A stretch of DNA of 64,000 bases from JACOTK01 sp963743945 (GCA_963743945.1 CAVURO010000007.1:8817-72816), one strand, 5' to 3'; counted from the stretch's first letter, positions 25,834 through 35,108 are shown. A program made the numbers and translations. Notes: generated by a model not told the origin, from the letters alone.

Positions 25834-26366
25834 GCAATCCACCGGGCCTTGGCCACCTCTGGGCGGGGTGGCGAAACGAATACGTCAGCAGCGTGGCCGG
25901 AGGGAGCCCTCCTCAGAGCGAGCACGAATGTGTCTTCTGTCGGATCCTGGCCTCGGGGGAACCCGACGAGGTCACCTACGTGCTGTGGCGCGGTCGCTTC
26001 TCGGTTGCGGTCCTCAACGCCTACCCCTACAACAGTGGCCATCTGATGGTCATGCCCCTCCGCCACATCGGCGAGCTCGAGAGCCTCGAACCCGAGGAGT
26101 CCGCGGAGCTCTGGCAGGCCGTGACCACCGGAGTACGTGCCCTGAAGGCTGCCTATGAACCCGGTGGGGTGAACGTCGGCGCCAATCTGGGACGAGCCGC
26201 GGGGGCCGGGGTTCCCGATCATCTGCACGTCCACTGCCTGCCTCGTTGGGGCGGTGACACCAATTTCGTCACGACGCTTGCGGAGATCCGGGTGCTCCCC
26301 GAGTCGTTGCCCGTCACATGGGAGCGCCTGCGTGCGGCATGGCCCCGCTCGGACCGGGACGACTGA
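25830..26366 (+). CDS. HIT-family nucleotide phosphorylase/hydrolase
   Basis: A 178-residue HIT protein with the catalytic HLHVHCLPRW triad and an N-terminal CVFCRI that probably binds zinc. Mycobacterial homologues next to thrS-pgsA act on diadenosine tetraphosphate, so an Ap4A phosphorylase role is likely. Its GTG overlaps the thrS stop (GTGA). Confidence 0.88.
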   Translation: MSNPPGLGHLWAGWRNEYVSSVAGGSPPQSEHECVFCRILASGEPDEVTYVLWRGRFSVAVLNAYPYNSGHLMVMPLRHIGELESLEPEESAELWQAVTTGVRALKAAYEPGGVNVGANLGRAAGAGVPDHLHVHCLPRWGGDTNFVTTLAEIRVLPESLPVTWERLRAAWPRSDRDD

Positions 26367-26405
26367 TCGGGACCTCGAGCCGGCTCGCCACTACCCTTGT
26401 CGGTG

Positions 26406-26915
26406 ATGACCGATCGAGACGACGAAGTCCGAGATTCCCTCCCGGCCGATTTGGACGCGACGGGTTACGTGGGGCCGTACACCTTCCCCGACAACTCCCG
26501 TCGCAGGATTCAGGGGTGGCTGTATCTCGCCGTCGCCGTCGCCTGCCTGGGTGTGTGGCTGTTCCTCGGTGACAACGTCATGGTCAACGACGGATTCCTC
26601 GTGCTGGCCGTCGGCCTCGGCGCGTTCGGCGCCTATTGCATGATCGCCGGCATGCCACTGGCCGTCGACGAGACCGATGCGCTCGTGGCTGTCACCAAGT
26701 TGGTGGGATTTCCGGTCGGCCATGCCTCGGCCCAGCTTGGATGGCGGGGTCTCGGCTCCCGCCCGACGTGGCGCATCCTGGTGTACTCGGCGGAAGAGCC
26801 GCCGGCCACCAGGGGTCTGGTTCTCATCGACGGTGTCGACGGCTCGGTGGTGGAGCACTTCGTCGAGGAGAACCCCGAGGATCCCGCCGACTGGGACGAG
26901 CTCGCCTCCTCGTGA
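26406..26915 (+). CDS. Conserved two-helix membrane protein of unknown function
   Basis: I do not recognise a named family. After a soluble N-terminus of about 35 residues come two hydrophobic helices (GWLYLAVAVACLGVWLFL and GFLVLAVGLGAFGAYCM) and a cytoplasmic domain ending in an acidic tail (EENPEDPADWDE). Genes of this size lie between HIT and pgsA in many actinobacteria, which links it loosely to phospholipid synthesis. TACCCT at 26392-26397 lies eight bases before the ATG; an in-frame TTG at 26397 is less likely. Confidence 0.7.
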   Translation: MTDRDDEVRDSLPADLDATGYVGPYTFPDNSRRRIQGWLYLAVAVACLGVWLFLGDNVMVNDGFLVLAVGLGAFGAYCMIAGMPLAVDETDALVAVTKLVGFPVGHASAQLGWRGLGSRPTWRILVYSAEEPPATRGLVLIDGVDGSVVEHFVEENPEDPADWDELASS

Positions 26916-27035
26916 CCCCAGATCTGGAGCCCCGAGGTCGTGACCTCGAGGTCAACAGCCCCGAGGAGCGGTGGTCCCGATGCGCCCTGACGGCAATTGA
27001 TGTCACAGCAGCCATGACCCTGGTACCGTCGTTCC

Positions 27036-27725
27036 ATGCTTGACGGTCGCTGGAAGTCCGATATTGAGCAACGGCTGCAGCCGGTGGGCCGGGGTTTGCG
27101 CCGTGCCGGTCTGACCGCTGATCAGCTCACCGGGTTCGGCCTGTTGATGTCGATTGCCGCCTCGATTGCCATCGCGAACGGCGCGCTGCGCGGCGGAACG
27201 CTGCTCCTCCTCGCCACGGCGTTGCCCGACGCTCTCGACGGAGCCGTCGCGAAGGCCTCCGGGACATCCTCGCCTCGCGGAGCGTTCTTCGACTCGGTGG
27301 CGGACCGCGTGACCGACGTGGTGCTGCTGGGCGGCGTTTCCTGGTTTCTGACCGCTCGTCACGGGGGCCAGGCGGGGATGGTTGCCCTGGCCGTGATCGG
27401 TGCATCGGCACTGGTCTCCTATCAGCGGGCAAAGGCAGAGGCACTGGGTTTCGAGGCCAAGGGTGGGCTGATGGAGCGCGCCGAACGATTGATCCTGTTG
27501 GGCTTTGGGCTTCTCTTCGATTCGCTGCTGGTTCCGGTGCTGTGGATCATGCTGATCCTCACCCTGCTGACGGCGGCACAGCGATTCGCGAAGGTCTGGC
27601 GTCAGGCCGGCCGGCCGGTTCCGGCCTCGCCTTCCCCATCGCCACTTGCCGCTCGTTGGCGTGGGCGAAGGGTGCCCCGGACGACTGCACGAACCTGGCG
27701 CCGCCGCGATCGCCTGAACCGCTGA
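27036..27725 (+). CDS. pgsA: PgsA-type CDP-alcohol phosphatidyltransferase (probable phosphatidylinositol-phosphate synthase)
   Basis: Integral membrane enzyme that joins a polar alcohol, probably inositol phosphate, to CDP-diacylglycerol. The metal-binding motif is D65xxDGxxAKx8GxxxDxxxD90, with Lys at the position usually held by Arg. About six helices follow the N-terminal amphipathic segment. The next gene is a PatA-like acyltransferase, and a PimA-like gene lies 5 kb on, which supports inositol lipids. The C-terminus is Arg-rich (WRGRRVPRTTARTWRRRDR). TACCGT lies six bases before the ATG. Confidence 0.85.
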   Translation: MLDGRWKSDIEQRLQPVGRGLRRAGLTADQLTGFGLLMSIAASIAIANGALRGGTLLLLATALPDALDGAVAKASGTSSPRGAFFDSVADRVTDVVLLGGVSWFLTARHGGQAGMVALAVIGASALVSYQRAKAEALGFEAKGGLMERAERLILLGFGLLFDSLLVPVLWIMLILTLLTAAQRFAKVWRQAGRPVPASPSPSPLAARWRGRRVPRTTARTWRRRDRLNR

Positions 27726-27744
27726 CGCCGACACCGCGAAGCGC

Positions 27745-28680
27745 ATGAACGCCGAGAAGGAGCTCAGCGCGGCCGACTCCATTGCCGCGAGGGCTCCGTA
27801 CCTCGCCTACCGTGTCGGATCGGCCGTCGCCAGAACGTTGCCCGGCTCCGTCGTGTTCGGACTTGCACAGGCCCTGGCCGTTCTGGTTGCGAGACGCCCA
27901 GGGAAGCCGGGTTCCCGGCGTGACATGATCGAGCGTCATCTACGACGAGCCCACGGACACCGGGCGGACCACCGAGCGATGCGCCGCAGTGTGCGTGACG
28001 CGTACATCTCCTATGCCCGCTACTGGGTCGAGTCCTTTCGGCTGCCCGATCAAACTCCGGCCGATCTCGACGCCGGCCTGTCGTATGAGGGTTTGGGCAA
28101 CCTCGAGGAGGCCGTGGCCGAGGGCAAGGGCGTCATCCTCTGTCTGCCGCATCTCGGGGGTTGGGACTACGGCGGCGCGTGGTTGGCGACGCATGGATAC
28201 CCCATGAAGGTCGTGGTCGAGCCGGTTGAACCGCCCGAGCTGTTCGAGTGGTTTGGGAAGCTGCGCAACAACCTCGGTCTGACGGTGGTCCCATTGGGCC
28301 CTTCATCGGCGATGACGATTCTGAAGACGCTGCGCTCGGGGGGCATCGTCGCCTTGTTGAGTGATCGGGACCTGACCCGAGACGGTATCGAGGTGACCTT
28401 CTTCGGTGAGGAAACCACGCTGCCGGCCGGACCGATCACGTTGGCCCTGCGCACCGGCGCCGCGGTGCTGCCGACGACGATCTACTTCACCGGCGGCGGA
28501 GGACATCACGGCGTGATCCGACCTCCCCTCGTGCTCGATCGCTCGGAGTCGCTGCGTGACGACATCAAGCGTCACACCCAGACCTTGGCCGATGAGCTGG
28601 AAGGTCTCATTCGCGCCGCTCCCGAACAATGGCATCTCTTTCAGCCGAACTGGCCGTCGGACCCGGGGTATCGGGACTGA
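27745..28680 (+). CDS. PatA/HtrB-like lipid acyltransferase
   Basis: LPLAT-superfamily acyltransferase. The catalytic HxxxxD is HLGGWD at about residue 130, and LLSDRDLTRDG and GPITLALRTGAAVLPT are family blocks. In mycobacteria the gene after pgsA, patA, acylates phosphatidylinositol mannosides; the same order here makes that the best guess. The stop overlaps the next ATG by one base. Confidence 0.82.
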   Translation: MNAEKELSAADSIAARAPYLAYRVGSAVARTLPGSVVFGLAQALAVLVARRPGKPGSRRDMIERHLRRAHGHRADHRAMRRSVRDAYISYARYWVESFRLPDQTPADLDAGLSYEGLGNLEEAVAEGKGVILCLPHLGGWDYGGAWLATHGYPMKVVVEPVEPPELFEWFGKLRNNLGLTVVPLGPSSAMTILKTLRSGGIVALLSDRDLTRDGIEVTFFGEETTLPAGPITLALRTGAAVLPTTIYFTGGGGHHGVIRPPLVLDRSESLRDDIKRHTQTLADELEGLIRAAPEQWHLFQPNWPSDPGYRD

Positions 28681-30044
28681 TGGGCGAACCGGACCGGGTT
28701 GCGGACCCGGCCGGTCACCGAGCCGGGTCCCCCGGGGTGCTGCGGGCGCCCGCCCTGGCGCTGCTGGTCGCCCTGGCTGCCGCCGTGACCGCCCAGGGAG
28801 CGTTCTATCCGGCGGACCAACGTCTGATCGCGCTGCCACTGATCGTCTCGGTCGTCCTGACGCTCGTGAAGATCCGTGCGACCGTGATGCCCTGGTCGCT
28901 CTTGGTGTCCGGCGGGCTCCTTGGTGCGTGGGCGCTGCTCCTCGGCGACGAAACCGGCAACGGTGCGGGCATTGCCTTTCTGGTCGCCGGCGTGGTGGCG
29001 GTGGTCATGGTCGTGGCATCGATGGGCCAGGCCGAACGGGTTGCGCTGACCGGCGCGATCGTCGTGCTCGGCGTGGCGGTGGCATGCAGTGGTTGGTGGG
29101 GAGTCGCGTTTCACTCCACTGAGCTGGCGCTGCCCGGCCAAGGACTGTGGCGGGCCTCGACCACGCTGACCTATGCCAATGCGGCAGCGGGACTCCTGGG
29201 ACCGGTTGCGCTCTTTGCGCTCGCCCGCCTGACCACGATGGTGAGCCGAGAACGACAGGTCTGGCTCCTCGCGTCGGTGGTGATCGTCGTCGGTCTCGGG
29301 GCGACACTCAGCCGCGCGGGACTCATCGCGTGGGGCTGTGGGGTCCTCGTGATCCTCTGGCGACAGGGATTTCAGCCGGTGTTCTCGGCCATGGCTCCGG
29401 TTCTGTTGGGCGCGGGGGTCGCGCTGATCGGCCTCGGTCCCTCCTTCGCCGAAGGAGGGGTCGCCAGGCCCATCTGGGCGGCCGTCGGACTGGTTGCCGG
29501 GATGGCGGCGACCCTCGCGGTGGCATCGTGGTCGCCGGGTCGTCTTGCCGCCGTCGTGGTGGCGGCTGGGCTGCTCGCCGGGGTGGCTGTCGTGGCCGGC
29601 ATGGGGGGTGACACCCTCGGCCGGGTCGGTGACGCCCGACTGTCGTTCTCCTCCACGGATCGTTCGGAGATGTTCCACGCCGGGATTGACTCCATCAGCA
29701 ACGATCCCTGGACCGGAGCAGGCCCCGGTCAAGGGCGCCTTCGGTACCACCAGGGAAACGGCAAGTTCGTCGAGGCCCGATTCGTGCACAACGAGTATCT
29801 CCAGATCGGGGTCGAACTGGGTGTCGTGGGTGTGGTGCTGCTCCTGGGGATGATCGGATCGCTCGCCTGGGGCGCCAGGAAGGGTTCCCGATTGTTGCCG
29901 GGGAATATTGCCTGTGGCGTTGGTGCCGCGCTCGTGGCGCTGGGTGTGCAGGCGGGATTCGACTTCCTGTGGCACATACCGGCGATTCCACTGGTGGGAG
30001 CAGTATTCGCAGGCGTTGCCTGGCCGCGAGGGTCGGGAACGTGA
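28680..30044 (+). CDS. O-antigen ligase/polymerase-like membrane protein (Wzy_C type)
   Basis: About eleven hydrophobic helices and the periplasmic-loop pattern SSTDRSEMFHAG...FVHNEYLQIGVELG that marks the Wzy/WaaL family. In an actinobacterium it may ligate or polymerise a surface glycan or lipoglycan. The ATG at 28680 overlaps the stop of the acyltransferase (TGATG), which suggests a shared transcript with the lipid genes. The substrate is unknown. Confidence 0.75.
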   Translation: MGEPDRVADPAGHRAGSPGVLRAPALALLVALAAAVTAQGAFYPADQRLIALPLIVSVVLTLVKIRATVMPWSLLVSGGLLGAWALLLGDETGNGAGIAFLVAGVVAVVMVVASMGQAERVALTGAIVVLGVAVACSGWWGVAFHSTELALPGQGLWRASTTLTYANAAAGLLGPVALFALARLTTMVSRERQVWLLASVVIVVGLGATLSRAGLIAWGCGVLVILWRQGFQPVFSAMAPVLLGAGVALIGLGPSFAEGGVARPIWAAVGLVAGMAATLAVASWSPGRLAAVVVAAGLLAGVAVVAGMGGDTLGRVGDARLSFSSTDRSEMFHAGIDSISNDPWTGAGPGQGRLRYHQGNGKFVEARFVHNEYLQIGVELGVVGVVLLLGMIGSLAWGARKGSRLLPGNIACGVGAALVALGVQAGFDFLWHIPAIPLVGAVFAGVAWPRGSGT

Positions 30045-30074
30045 CCGCATTCATCCGATGGCTGGGGAGAGCAC

Positions 30075-31376
30075 GTGGAATCGAAGCATGCAGCAGACGT
30101 AACCGACGCGGCTCCTGCCGGCCGCCGGCTCAGGCCGGCAGCGGCCCTGATCGCCGGTGCAATCCTCGCCCTCGTGGCAAACTCGTCGATGTTGGTCGCC
30201 CTTTCCTCGCCGGTTTCCGATCAGTCACCCGTTGCCGGGCAGTCTCCGGTGGCCGACCAGTCTCCGGTGGCCGACCAGTCTCCGGTCGCCGAACAATCCC
30301 CGCCGTCAACGGTCCCGGCCTCCTCGACGACGACCACGGTTCCGACTGCCCCGGCCTCCTCGGCGACGACCACGGTTCCGACCGCCCCGGCCTCCTCGGC
30401 AGCGACCACTGCCTCGCCGGGGGAGCCGAGGGCGACGTTCGGGTCATCTGACCCGCAAGGTTCGCTTGACGTCTCCTCGATGGCCCCCGGCGGCCTTCGG
30501 GTCGCAGGTTGGGCGATCGACCCGGATGTGACGACTTCCATCGGTGTGCACGTCTATCTCGACGGTTCCTTCGTCACCGCAGTCAACGCCGAGGGTGATC
30601 GTCCGGACGTGGGAACTTCGGTGGCCGGGTTCGGGGACGCGCACGGCTTCGATGTGATGGTGCCCGCCGCACCCGGCCAACATGTCGTGTGCGTCTATGG
30701 CATCAACCAGGGTTCCGGCGCCAACTCGCTCCTTGGATGCCGTACCCTCATGCTCGGCGCCGATCCATTCGGATCCTTTGATATCGCCACCCTGGCGCCC
30801 GGCGGCACCAGGGTGGCAGGCTGGGCCATCGACCCTGGCATCGCCGGCTCGATCCCCCTTCATCTCTACGTGGACGGCGCCCTGGCGGGGGTCATCGAAG
30901 CCGACGCCAAGCGCTCGGATGTGGGTGCGGCGAACGCCGGATTCGGTGATGCTCACGGTTTCGACGGTCTGCTCGCTCCGGCGCCGGGCTTCCACACGGT
31001 GTGCGCCTACGGCATCAACCGAGGAGCGGGAACGAACTCGCTTCTCGGTTGTCGGTGGGTGCTCGTCGATCCCGACCCCATGGGTTCGCTCGACGTCGCC
31101 ACGTGGGACGACGGCGGGCTCCAGGTGGGCGGTTGGGCGCTTGATCCCGACACGGCACACGCCGTGAAGGTGCACGTCTATGTTGATGACACGCTTGCTG
31201 CAGCCGTTGACGCCGTGCGTGATCGCTCCGACGTGGCCGCGGCGTTTCCAGGTTTCGGCAGCGCCCATGGCCTTGATGTGGTGATCCCTGCCTCATCCGG
31301 TCCGCACAAGGTGTGCGTCTACGGCATCAACCAGGGAGCGGGCGCGAACTCGCTGATCGGTTGTCGCACGGCCTGA
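30075..31376 (+). CDS. Exported protein with three ~95-residue repeat domains
   Basis: No named function. A GTG start gives a signal or anchor helix (LRPAAALIAGAILALVANSS), a linker of five SPVA/SPVS-type repeats (about residues 45-76), an STP-rich spacer, and three tandem domains (about 126-224, 230-325, 331-430). Each domain has GSLDVAT..., VAGWAIDPD, a VHVYVDG strand, FGDAHGFD and YGINQGAGxNSLLGCR. The paired Cys in each (VCVYG...GCR) probably forms a disulfide. It looks like a beta-sandwich surface protein. A second exported protein downstream shares the SPVA linker. Confidence 0.7.
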   Translation: MESKHAADVTDAAPAGRRLRPAAALIAGAILALVANSSMLVALSSPVSDQSPVAGQSPVADQSPVADQSPVAEQSPPSTVPASSTTTTVPTAPASSATTTVPTAPASSAATTASPGEPRATFGSSDPQGSLDVSSMAPGGLRVAGWAIDPDVTTSIGVHVYLDGSFVTAVNAEGDRPDVGTSVAGFGDAHGFDVMVPAAPGQHVVCVYGINQGSGANSLLGCRTLMLGADPFGSFDIATLAPGGTRVAGWAIDPGIAGSIPLHLYVDGALAGVIEADAKRSDVGAANAGFGDAHGFDGLLAPAPGFHTVCAYGINRGAGTNSLLGCRWVLVDPDPMGSLDVATWDDGGLQVGGWALDPDTAHAVKVHVYVDDTLAAAVDAVRDRSDVAAAFPGFGSAHGLDVVIPASSGPHKVCVYGINQGAGANSLIGCRTA

Positions 31377-31475
31377 CCGGTCACTCACTCGGGCGGCAGG
31401 ATGACCGCTGGTGATCGTGTCTGTGGTGCGCACTCGTCAAGGTGCACCGGGCTCGGACGGGAGCGTCAAAGAGGG

Positions 31476-31505
31476 TTGACGGCCTGTCGCGAACGACGTT
31501 AGGTT
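31476..31505 (+). promoter_or_regulatory. Putative promoter of the exported protein gene at 31591
   Basis: TTGACG (31476-31481), an 18-base spacer, then TAGGTT (31500-31505). The same spacing occurs before ftsZ. It lies in the 214-base gap 31377-31590, which otherwise shows no gene. The leader is about 80 bases, with GGGAGAGACC before the ATG. Confidence 0.55.
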
Positions 31506-31590
31506 GCGCCTGCCTCATGCGGGGCAGCTGGGGTCGCAGGCATTCAATGCGGCGGTTCCACGCGTCCATTTCGACTCGTTGGGAGAGACC

Positions 31591-32094
31591 ATGAAACCCT
31601 TGGATCCTTTGGCCGAAGAACGCCCCTTCGCCCGTCGTTGGCTTCGGCCCGCGGCAGCGCTGGTGGGTGGAGCATCGATTGCCATGCTCGTCGCGTCCTC
31701 GCCCGCCGTCGCAGGACACTCACCGGTGGCCGATCATTCACCCGTGGGTGGTGCGTCGCCGCCGGCGAGGAGTATCGAGATCGAGATCGAGGGTCCGGTG
31801 GTCAGGTCGGCGAGTGGCGCCGTGGTCAACCTGCCGGTCAAGGTTGTCTGCTCCGCAGGACCCGATGCGCAGCTCTGGGGCGACCTGACCCAGAGGGGGA
31901 TCGCGGTCGTGCATACCGGCTACGGGCAGGCCACGGCGCCGTGTGACGACAAGGTCCATCTCGTCAAGCTGCCGATCGTCGCGAACCGAGTGGCATTCCG
32001 CCCCGGAAAGGCCTTCGCGCGGGTTCAGGCGTACCAGTTCGACTCGAACCTGAGCGACGCTGATCAGGAGGAAGTGAACATCCGCCTGCGCTGA
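31591..32094 (+). CDS. Small exported protein, unknown function
   Basis: A 167-residue protein. It has an Arg-containing N-region (RRWLRPAAALVGGASIAMLV) and a likely cleavage after AVA, then a short SPVADHSPVGG linker like that of the 30075-31376 protein, then a single domain with two Cys (VCSAGP and APCDDK). The Cys probably pair outside the cell. The ATG at 31591 has a GGGAGA site. The frame is open upstream to 31504, but that part looks non-coding. No family recognised. Confidence 0.7.
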   Translation: MKPLDPLAEERPFARRWLRPAAALVGGASIAMLVASSPAVAGHSPVADHSPVGGASPPARSIEIEIEGPVVRSASGAVVNLPVKVVCSAGPDAQLWGDLTQRGIAVVHTGYGQATAPCDDKVHLVKLPIVANRVAFRPGKAFARVQAYQFDSNLSDADQEEVNIRLR

Positions 32095-32171
32095 TCCGGG
32101 TGACGCGTGCCGACCCCCTCGATTCGGTTCCTGCCGGGTCGAGGGGGTCGTACCCGTTCTAGGCTGACGAC

Positions 32172-32441
32172 ATGTGCCGCAACATCACCGAGCTGCGAGG
32201 GCTCGATCCTCCGGCCACCGACGAGGAGATCGAGGCCGCCGCCCGCCAGTACCTTCGGAAGGTGTCGGGCGCAACCCGGCCCAGCGATGCCGTTGCCGGC
32301 GAGATGGAGGCGGCGGTCATCGAGGTGGCAGCGGTGACCCGGCGGTTCCTCGCCGGTCTGCCTCCGCGCCGTCGACCGCCCCCGACGGTCCCGCCGCTGC
32401 GACGGCCCGAGGTGCGCGAACGACTCGGCCTGGCGCCGTGA
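32172..32441 (+). CDS. DUF2277-family small protein
   Basis: An 89-residue protein. MCRNITELRGLDPPATDEEI followed by AARQYLRKVSG is the hallmark of DUF2277, a small soluble helical protein of unknown role found in many bacteria. The tail is Arg/Pro-rich. TAGGCT at 32160-32165 lies six bases before the ATG, and there is no ribosome binding site, so it is probably leaderless. Confidence 0.85.
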   Translation: MCRNITELRGLDPPATDEEIEAAARQYLRKVSGATRPSDAVAGEMEAAVIEVAAVTRRFLAGLPPRRRPPPTVPPLRRPEVRERLGLAP

Positions 32442-32497
32442 CCCCCTGATCGTCCAACGGGTGTGGCCGGGATCGACAATTCCCCTACGCTCTCCGG

Positions 32498-33574
32498 GTG
32501 CGCATCGGCCTCGTTTGTCCCTACAGCCTGACACTCCCCGGTGGTGTGCAGGGTCAGGTGCTCGGGTTGGCCCGCGCACTGCGTGCCCGGGGCCACGAGG
32601 TTCGAGTGCTCGGTCCGAGCGACGGGCCTCCGCCCGACGCGGGTGTGACCCCACTCGGCAAGTCCATTCCCTTGGCCAGCAATGGCTCGATCGCCTCGAT
32701 CGCCCCTGATCTACCCTGTGCCATTCGAACCATCCGGTCGCTTCGCAGCGAGTCCTTCGAGGTGGTTCATGTCCATGAGCCCTTGGTTCCTGGCCCCTGT
32801 CTGACCTCCACGCTGCTGAAGAGCGCGCCGCTGATCGGCACGTTTCATGCCGCCGGTGGCAACACCGCCTATCGCTGGGCGGCACCGGTTCTGCGATGGG
32901 TGGCGGATCGCCTCGATGTGCGCTGCGCCGTGTCGGATGATGCCCGCTCGCTGGCCGAGTCCCACCTGGGGGGCACCTACGAGATGGTCTTCAACGGCAT
33001 CGAGGTGGAGCGGTTCTCCGGCGCCTCAGCATGGCCGAGTGACGGCAGGACCATCTTGTTCGTCGGACGACACGAGCAGCGAAAGGGTCTCGCGGTCCTC
33101 CTGAAGGCGGCGGAGTTCCTGTCGCCCGACGTGCGGCTGTGGATTGCCGGCGAAGGTCCGGAGACGGCACGACTGAGCGACCTGCACCGCCAGGACCATC
33201 GCATCGAGTGGCTCGGCCGCATCGATGACGTCGAGTTGGCTCAGCGTCTGCGTGGCGCGGACGTGTTCTGCGCCCCCTCGCTGCACGGGGAATCCTTCGG
33301 AGTCGTGCTGCTCGAGGCCATGGCGGCAGGCGTTGCGATCGTGGCGAGCGATCTCCCCGGCTATCGGCGGGTCGCCCGCCCGGACCGGGAGGGCGTGCTG
33401 GTGGCGCCCGGTGACGCGAAGGCGCTCGCTACGGCGCTCGCGGACGTGCTCGACCATACGGATCTGTCGGCGACGCTTGTGGCGGCGGGACGCGAGCGTG
33501 CTGCGACCTTTTCGATGGACGCGCTCGCCGGACGATACGTCGAGTTGTACACCGCTTTGTTGGAACGTCGATGA
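32498..33574 (+). CDS. PimA-like GT4 mannosyltransferase
   Basis: A GT-B glycosyltransferase; the mycobacterial counterpart PimA adds the first mannose to phosphatidylinositol. The N-terminal PYSLTLPGGVQGQV, the PLASNGSIASIAP region and HVHEPLVPGPCL resemble PimA, and the donor site shows FVGRHEQRKGL and the EX7E-type GESFGVVLLEAMAAG. It works on the inner face of the membrane with the PI lipids from pgsA. TACGCT lies six bases before the GTG start. Confidence 0.82.
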   Translation: MRIGLVCPYSLTLPGGVQGQVLGLARALRARGHEVRVLGPSDGPPPDAGVTPLGKSIPLASNGSIASIAPDLPCAIRTIRSLRSESFEVVHVHEPLVPGPCLTSTLLKSAPLIGTFHAAGGNTAYRWAAPVLRWVADRLDVRCAVSDDARSLAESHLGGTYEMVFNGIEVERFSGASAWPSDGRTILFVGRHEQRKGLAVLLKAAEFLSPDVRLWIAGEGPETARLSDLHRQDHRIEWLGRIDDVELAQRLRGADVFCAPSLHGESFGVVLLEAMAAGVAIVASDLPGYRRVARPDREGVLVAPGDAKALATALADVLDHTDLSATLVAAGRERAATFSMDALAGRYVELYTALLERR

Positions 33575-33611
33575 CCACGGGTTGGCAGGGCGGGGGACTA
33601 CAGTGGGTCAG

Positions 33612-34160
33612 ATGACCCCGTTGATCGTGCTCGCCGTCGTGGTGGTCCTCGTGCTGGGCGCGGTCCTGATGTACAACGGCATGGTCAAGGCCCGGAACAA
33701 TGTCGACAACGGCTGGTCCCAGATCGATGTGCAGCTCCACCGCCGCTACGACCTCATCCCGAACCTGGTCGAGACGGTGAAGGGTTACGCTGCCCACGAG
33801 AGCAAGACCTTCGAGGCGGTGACCGCTGCTCGCAATGCCGGCATGAGCGCGACCACCACCGCGGAGCAGACACAGGCCGACAACATGATGACCTCGGCAC
33901 TGAAGTCGCTCTTTGCCGTTTCCGAGGCCTACCCCGAGTTGAAGGCCAACGAGAACTTCCTGAACCTCCAGGAGGAGCTGAGCGCCACCGAAGGCCGAAT
34001 CGCCTATGCCCGTCAGTACTTCAACGACGCGGTCCTTCGATACAACACCAAGATTCAGTCCTTTCCCGCCGTGATGTTCGCCTCGGCATTCGGATTCAAG
34101 GTCCGGGAGTTCTTCGAGGCCGACGACACGACGAGAGGCCCGACGCGGGTGCAGTTCTAA
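33612..34160 (+). CDS. LemA-family membrane protein
   Basis: One N-terminal helix (LIVLAVVVVLVLGAVLMYNG) then the LemA helical bundle, with VKARNNVDNGWSQIDVQL, RRYDLIPNLVETVKGYA and ARQYFNDAVLRYN. The C-terminus ends at PTRVQF, like complete LemA proteins. It is next to htpX, a pairing seen in many bacteria, and the two are in the same frame with only a TAA and 36 bases between. TACAGT lies seven bases before the ATG at 33612; an in-frame GTG at 33603 falls inside that box. Confidence 0.92.
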   Translation: MTPLIVLAVVVVLVLGAVLMYNGMVKARNNVDNGWSQIDVQLHRRYDLIPNLVETVKGYAAHESKTFEAVTAARNAGMSATTTAEQTQADNMMTSALKSLFAVSEAYPELKANENFLNLQEELSATEGRIAYARQYFNDAVLRYNTKIQSFPAVMFASAFGFKVREFFEADDTTRGPTRVQF

Positions 34161-34196
34161 GGCACCGTCCCCTCCCTTTCCGAAACAGAGTCCAAG

Positions 34197-35102
34197 CTGT
34201 ACGAGCAGATCTCATCGAACAAGCGCCGGTCGGTGCTGCTGGTTGCCGGCTTCATCCTGGTTCTTCTCGCCATCGGCTGGGCGGTCGACCAGCTGTTGGG
34301 AATCGGCACGCCCGGGCTGATCATCGCGGTCATGGTCGCCGGGCTGAGCAGCTTCGCCGCGTACTGGAAAAGCGACGCCATCGCTCTTGCGATGAGTCGT
34401 GCCAAGCCCGCGGATCCGGTCGAGCACGCCCGGTTGCACAACCTCGTGGAGGGACTTTGCATCGCCGGGGGACTGCCCAAGCCGCGGGTCTACGTCGTCG
34501 AGGACGACGCCCCCAACGCGTTTGCCACGGGCCGGGACCCTCGGCATGCAGCGATCGCGGTGACCACGGGACTGCTGGCGAAGATGAACCGGGTCGAGCT
34601 GGAGGGCGTGCTCGCCCACGAGCTGAGTCACATCAAGAACTACGACATCCTCGTGTCGACCCTCGCCGTGACCATGGTGGGGGCGATCACGCTGCTGGCC
34701 GATTTCTCGATGCGGATGATGTGGTTCGGAGGCGGACGACGGAACAACGACGACAACCGCGGTGGCGGCAGCGGTCCGCTCATGATCGTCGGCCTGGTTC
34801 TCCTGATCGTCGCCCCGCTGGTTGCGAGGGTCATGCAATTTGCGATCAGTCGTCGGCGCGAGATGCTTGCCGATGTCTCGGGCGTCGGCCTCACGCGCTA
34901 TCCACCGGGATTGATCAGCGCACTGGAGAAGCTTCGCGACGATTCAGCGGTCGTGACCTCCGCATCGCGGGCCACGGCCCATTTGTGGATAGAGTCCCCG
35001 CTCGAACGCGATGCTGCGGAGGGCCGTCACGTCTGGCTCAATCGCTTGTTCGACACCCATCCACCACTTGAGGAGCGCATCGAGGCGCTCCGGGAGCTCT
35101 GA
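34197..35102 (+). CDS. htpX: HtpX-family membrane metalloprotease (no standard start)
   Basis: Zinc M48 protease of membrane quality control. The active site is LAHELSHIKN, with four hydrophobic segments and the third ligand probably in RREMLADVSG. The conserved N-terminus LYEQISSNKRRSVLL precedes the first GTG (34233) by twelve codons; the only codons in frame back to the LemA stop are non-standard, and CTG at 34197 stands exactly where other HtpX proteins have Met. I use that CTG; annotation pipelines would probably pick 34233. Confidence 0.88.
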   Translation: MYEQISSNKRRSVLLVAGFILVLLAIGWAVDQLLGIGTPGLIIAVMVAGLSSFAAYWKSDAIALAMSRAKPADPVEHARLHNLVEGLCIAGGLPKPRVYVVEDDAPNAFATGRDPRHAAIAVTTGLLAKMNRVELEGVLAHELSHIKNYDILVSTLAVTMVGAITLLADFSMRMMWFGGGRRNNDDNRGGGSGPLMIVGLVLLIVAPLVARVMQFAISRRREMLADVSGVGLTRYPPGLISALEKLRDDSAVVTSASRATAHLWIESPLERDAAEGRHVWLNRLFDTHPPLEERIEALREL

Positions 35103-35108
35103 GAATCC

